Shown here: positions 13,753 to 16,470 of the stretch, piece by piece
Numbering within the stretch: the stretch's first letter is position 1
Layout: every line of letters starts with the position of its first letter
NCBI GenBank assembly: GCA_046484625.1
Contig: JAWOIO010000180.1
Coordinates: 1-16,470, forward strand
Length of the DNA stretch: 16,470 bases
Reading direction: 5' to 3'
DNA from: DASUAO01 sp046484625
GTDB taxonomy: Bacteria; Actinomycetota; Acidimicrobiia; IMCC26256; PALSA-555
Made by a program: the position numbers and the translations under genes
The notes under the pieces: model-generated
Database searches by the model: none
What the model was told of the DNA's origin: nothing
The model's input: the letters and a program-made list of their open reading frames with translations, nothing else

Positions 13753-15357
13753 TCAGACCGGCAGGACTCCGTGCTTGCGCCACGGCCGCACAACCTGCTT
13801 GTCGCGTGTCGCGCCTAGCCCCCGCCAGATGGCGATGCGCGTGTCGGCGGGATCGATCACGTCGTCGACCAGCGCGTGCCCGGCCGCGACGTACGGGTCG
13901 ATGTTGCTACGGATCTCCTCGGCCAGCTCGAGCCGTTTCGCGACCCGCTCGTCTTCGGGGACCGCCTCGATGGTCTTTCGGTGGATGATGTTGACGGCTC
14001 CATCGGGACCCATGACGGCGATCTCTGCCGTCGGCCAGGCCACGAGGTAGTCGGCTTCGTACGCGTATCCGTTCATGACGAAGTAGCCGGCGCCGTAGCT
14101 CTTGCGCATCACCACGCTGATCTTGGGCACCGTCGCCTCGCTCACCGCGAACAGCATCTTGGCGCCGTGGCGGATGATCCCCTGCTTCTCGACAGCTGAA
14201 CCGACGATGAACCCAGGCACGTCGTGCAGGAAGACGAGCGGGATGTTGAACGCGTCGCAGAGCCACACGAATCGCGCCGCCTTGTCCGCTGCGTTGACGT
14301 CGAGCGCTCCGCCCAGGACCATCGGTTGGTTCGCGACGATTCCTACCGGATGCCCACCGATCCGTGCGAGCCCCGTCGTGATGTTCTTCGCCCAGTCCGG
14401 CTTCATCCAGAGCACGTCGCCGTCGTCGGCGATGGATCGGACGACCCTCCGGACGTCGTAGGCGCGCCTCGGGGCCGTGGGGACGATGTCGTAGAGCTCG
14501 GGACAACGACGATCAACGGGGTCGGCGGTCTCGCGAACCGGGGGCTGTTCGAGATTGTGACTCGGGAAGTACGACAAGTACGACCGGACGGTCTGAAGGC
14601 AGTCGGCGTCGTCGGCGACCTCGAGGTCGGCACATCCGGAGACCTTGGTGTGGACGGCCGATCCACCCATCTCTTCCTCGGTGACGTCCTCGCCGACCGC
14701 AGCCTTGACGAGGTGCCGTCCCGCGAGCGCCATCGATGACGTTCCCTTCACCATCGGGACGAAGTCGGCAAGCGCTGGGATATAGGCAGTCCCTGCCGCG
14801 CAGTGTCCGAGCATCGCGGCCACCATCGGGACGACACCGCTCATCGCGACCTGCTCACGGAAGAGGTCGCCCGCACCGGCGAAGACCGATCCGGAGTCCG
14901 ACTGGATCCGCGCGCCCGCGGAATCGAGCAGCCAGACCATCGGGATCCGCTGTCGCAGCGCGAGCTCGCGCATCCTCTTGATCTTCTGCTCACCGATCCG
15001 GCCCATCGACCCGGCGAGCACCGTGAAGTCGTACGCGGCGACGGCAATCCGTCGGCCGTCGACCTCCCCGACCCCGGTGACGGTTCCATCCGCGGCAAGG
15101 AAGCGGTCCCCGTACGCCGCATCCATGCTGTCCGCGAGCATCCCGTACTCCACCCATGTCCCGGGATCCAGGAGGAGGTCGAGGCGCTCGCGCACCGTCA
15201 GCTTTCCGAGCGCATGCTGGCGTTCGACCCGGTCGGCACCGCCCATGTCGGCGGCCAGTGCCCTCCGATCGGAGAGCCGATCCACGAGGGGGCCCCAATC
15301 GTGGATGTCACCCCCACCAGTGGCCGTGGGCTCCGCAGATGCTGGGTCCTCGCTCAT
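13753..15357 (-). CDS. Acyl-CoA carboxylase carboxyltransferase (beta) subunit
   Basis: This 534-aa protein transfers the carboxyl group from carboxybiotin to an acyl-CoA. Both crotonase-like halves are present. The N half has GKLTVRERLDLLLDPGTWVE (51-70), DSAGARIQ (145-152) and the oxyanion region GHCAAGTAYIPALADF. The C half has HDVPGFIVGSAVEKQGIIRHGAKML (378-402, shown by these key residues) and SYGAGYFVMNGYAYE (420-434). The ending WPTAEIAVMGPDGAVNI is standard for PccB/AccD-type beta subunits. The substrate (acetyl-, propionyl-, or branched acyl-CoA) cannot be told by eye. I chose ATG 15357, which has AGGA eight bases upstream; ATG 15366 and GTG 15390 are longer alternatives with poor ribosome sites. 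The biotinyl carrier and crotonase genes follow. No biotin carboxylase is encoded in the window. Confidence 0.95.
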   Translation of the reverse strand: MSEDPASAEPTATGGGDIHDWGPLVDRLSDRRALAADMGGADRVERQHALGKLTVRERLDLLLDPGTWVEYGMLADSMDAAYGDRFLAADGTVTGVGEVDGRRIAVAAYDFTVLAGSMGRIGEQKIKRMRELALRQRIPMVWLLDSAGARIQSDSGSVFAGAGDLFREQVAMSGVVPMVAAMLGHCAAGTAYIPALADFVPMVKGTSSMALAGRHLVKAAVGEDVTEEEMGGSAVHTKVSGCADLEVADDADCLQTVRSYLSYFPSHNLEQPPVRETADPVDRRCPELYDIVPTAPRRAYDVRRVVRSIADDGDVLWMKPDWAKNITTGLARIGGHPVGIVANQPMVLGGALDVNAADKAARFVWLCDAFNIPLVFLHDVPGFIVGSAVEKQGIIRHGAKMLFAVSEATVPKISVVMRKSYGAGYFVMNGYAYEADYLVAWPTAEIAVMGPDGAVNIIHRKTIEAVPEDERVAKRLELAEEIRSNIDPYVAAGHALVDDVIDPADTRIAIWRGLGATRDKQVVRPWRKHGVLPV

Positions 15358-15399
15358 GAGGCGCATCCTGGCACGCCGCAGGCCCGGCAAGTGGAGACG

Positions 15400-16470
15400 T
15401 CAGGCGCGATGCGAGGGGTGCGGGAGGCCGTCGAACATCGCTTCCGTGACGGTGGCCAAGAGGAGATCCTCGTCGATCACCTCACCGTGAGCAGAGCGCC
15501 GTCGCCACAGCGCCAGGATCGACGCGGCGATCACGAGGCCGGCCCCTGTCGCGATCGCCGGTCCGAGCCCCGCGAACGCGCCGACGACCCCGCTGGCGGT
15601 TCCGACCGCCGGGAGCGCAACCTCCGCGACGACGAACCCGAGCAGGACCGCCACGTCGATTCGAGCTCCCGCGAGTCGCAGCCGAACGAGTGCGACCAGC
15701 GCGACGGTTGCCAATCCGGCCGCGAGCCCGATCGCCCCTCCGAGGATGGCTCCGAGCACCGCGGATCCGACCACCCTCGGGATCGCCGCTCCGACGACAC
15801 CGCCGACCACCGCCCCCGCGACGCGGGTGACCATCATCCGCCACGTGGCGCGCAATGTCGTGGGACCAGCCGGGACAGAGATCACGAACACATCGAGCGC
15901 GACGAGCAGCGCGACGAGCGCCGCGATCCCCGACCATCGACTCACCTCGACCATCACGAACCCGCACATCGCCCCGCCTACGGCGAAGACGAGCATCACC
16001 GTCTCCGAACGAATCAACTCCCCTACTGCGCTCTGAACATTCCGTCCGCCGAGGGCAGCTGTAGCCGCGCCGATGAGGAAGCTGTTGCACACCCAATAGG
16101 CGGCCACCGCCAACATCGCTGCGAGGCCCACGAAGACTTCGGCGGACAGCAGATTCGCGGAGTCAATCGTATGAACTACGAGACCCGCCGCGACACCCGA
16201 GACCCCGAAACAACCCATGTTCACGATGATCTTCGTCCAACTGCGGGAACGCAGATGCGGGACGTACAGAGCGCCGACACCGCAGATGAAGAACGCTCCC
16301 AATGCCCATCCGTGCGCACCCACGTAAGTAGCCGCGCATACACCGACGGCAATGCTTCCGCTCATTCCTGTCTCGTCTGAGTAGACCTTGCCTCGATGTT
16401 CTGCAACAAGGAACAGGAACGCGAGACTCAGAACGATCGGGATCGGAAGGCCGGGATTCCTGGTCACCAC
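15400..16470 (-). CDS. Polytopic membrane protein of unknown function, 5' end at window edge
   Basis: The frame is open to the right edge; a GTG happens to occupy the last three bases, so the true start may lie outside. The visible 356 residues hold about ten hydrophobic helices. The first half (residues 35-175) has TGMSGSIAVGVCAATYV, TKIIVNMGCFGVSGVAAGLV and AAYWVCNSFLIGAATAALGG. It resembles the N-terminal membrane sensor modules that precede GGDEF or HD-GYP domains in Actinobacteria (VN..., then a Y-x-x-N-x-x-L helix). Here no cyclic-di-GMP domain follows. Instead a very Gly/Ala/Val-rich second membrane half (215-323) and a short cytoplasmic tail (DEDLLLATVTEAMFDGLP) end the protein. The right-hand 350 bases look less GC-rich than the rest. 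I cannot name a function; a sensor or transporter are both possible. Confidence 0.7.
   Translation of the reverse strand: MVTRNPGLPIPIVLSLAFLFLVAEHRGKVYSDETGMSGSIAVGVCAATYVGAHGWALGAFFICGVGALYVPHLRSRSWTKIIVNMGCFGVSGVAAGLVVHTIDSANLLSAEVFVGLAAMLAVAAYWVCNSFLIGAATAALGGRNVQSAVGELIRSETVMLVFAVGGAMCGFVMVEVSRWSGIAALVALLVALDVFVISVPAGPTTLRATWRMMVTRVAGAVVGGVVGAAIPRVVGSAVLGAILGGAIGLAAGLATVALVALVRLRLAGARIDVAVLLGFVVAEVALPAVGTASGVVGAFAGLGPAIATGAGLVIAASILALWRRRSAHGEVIDEDLLLATVTEAMFDGLPHPSHRA

Noticed and set aside
14803..16380. Plus-strand reading frame of 525 codons
   Set aside because: It is antisense to the carboxyltransferase and the membrane protein, and its product is Arg/Asp/His/Pro-rich without recognisable domains.

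Overview
This 16.5 kb window is GC-rich and densely coded, with genes separated by 100 bases or less. It looks like one actinobacterial chromosome segment. Supporting signs are a DUF222/13E12-type HNH-family protein, a class E sortase, a TB7.3-like biotinyl carrier, an EchA6-like crotonase, many GTG starts and TAnnnT-type -10 boxes. The mitochondrial-type aconitase and the System I cytochrome c maturation genes are unusual for well-studied Actinobacteria. They make me suspect a deep-branching uncultured lineage such as Acidimicrobiia; that placement is inference.

Layout, left to right (all genes on the minus strand except the sortase). Positions 1-862 hold a DUF222 protein gene that runs off the left edge; its last ~250 bases form a 107-bp imperfect inverted repeat, a possible paralogue junction. 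Positions 944-1563 hold a vapB-vapC toxin-antitoxin pair with a leaderless-type promoter and an inverted-repeat operator. Positions 1664-4401 hold aconitase followed by a small membrane-anchored secreted protein that overlaps it by 4 bases. A strong 12-bp stem-loop precedes aconitase. Positions 4503-4979 encode a cyclophilin.

Positions 5031-11573 hold a complete System I cytochrome c maturation operon read leftward: ccmA, B, C, D, E, F, G, H and a CcmI-like TPR protein. Every junction overlaps (seven 4-bp and one 8-bp overlap). CcmABCD load and release haem at the periplasmic/outer face, CcmE chaperones it, CcmF with CcmG/H/I reduces the apocytochrome and ligates haem.

A class E sortase (11657-12601, plus strand) is divergent from ccmA. 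Positions 12684-15357 hold a minus-strand acyl-CoA carboxylase module: carboxyltransferase beta subunit, a 72-aa biotinyl carrier and an EchA6-like crotonase lacking both catalytic glutamates; no biotin carboxylase is present. Positions 15400-16470 encode a roughly ten-helix membrane protein cut by the right edge.

I saw no tRNA, rRNA, CRISPR array, insertion sequence or riboswitch. No gene-free stretch exceeds about 100 bases. The most interesting points are the System I operon in an actinobacterial setting with a CcmI that has lost its first membrane helix, the catalytically altered crotonase tied to a carboxylase, the stem-loop before aconitase, and the odd DUF222 inverted repeat at the left edge.
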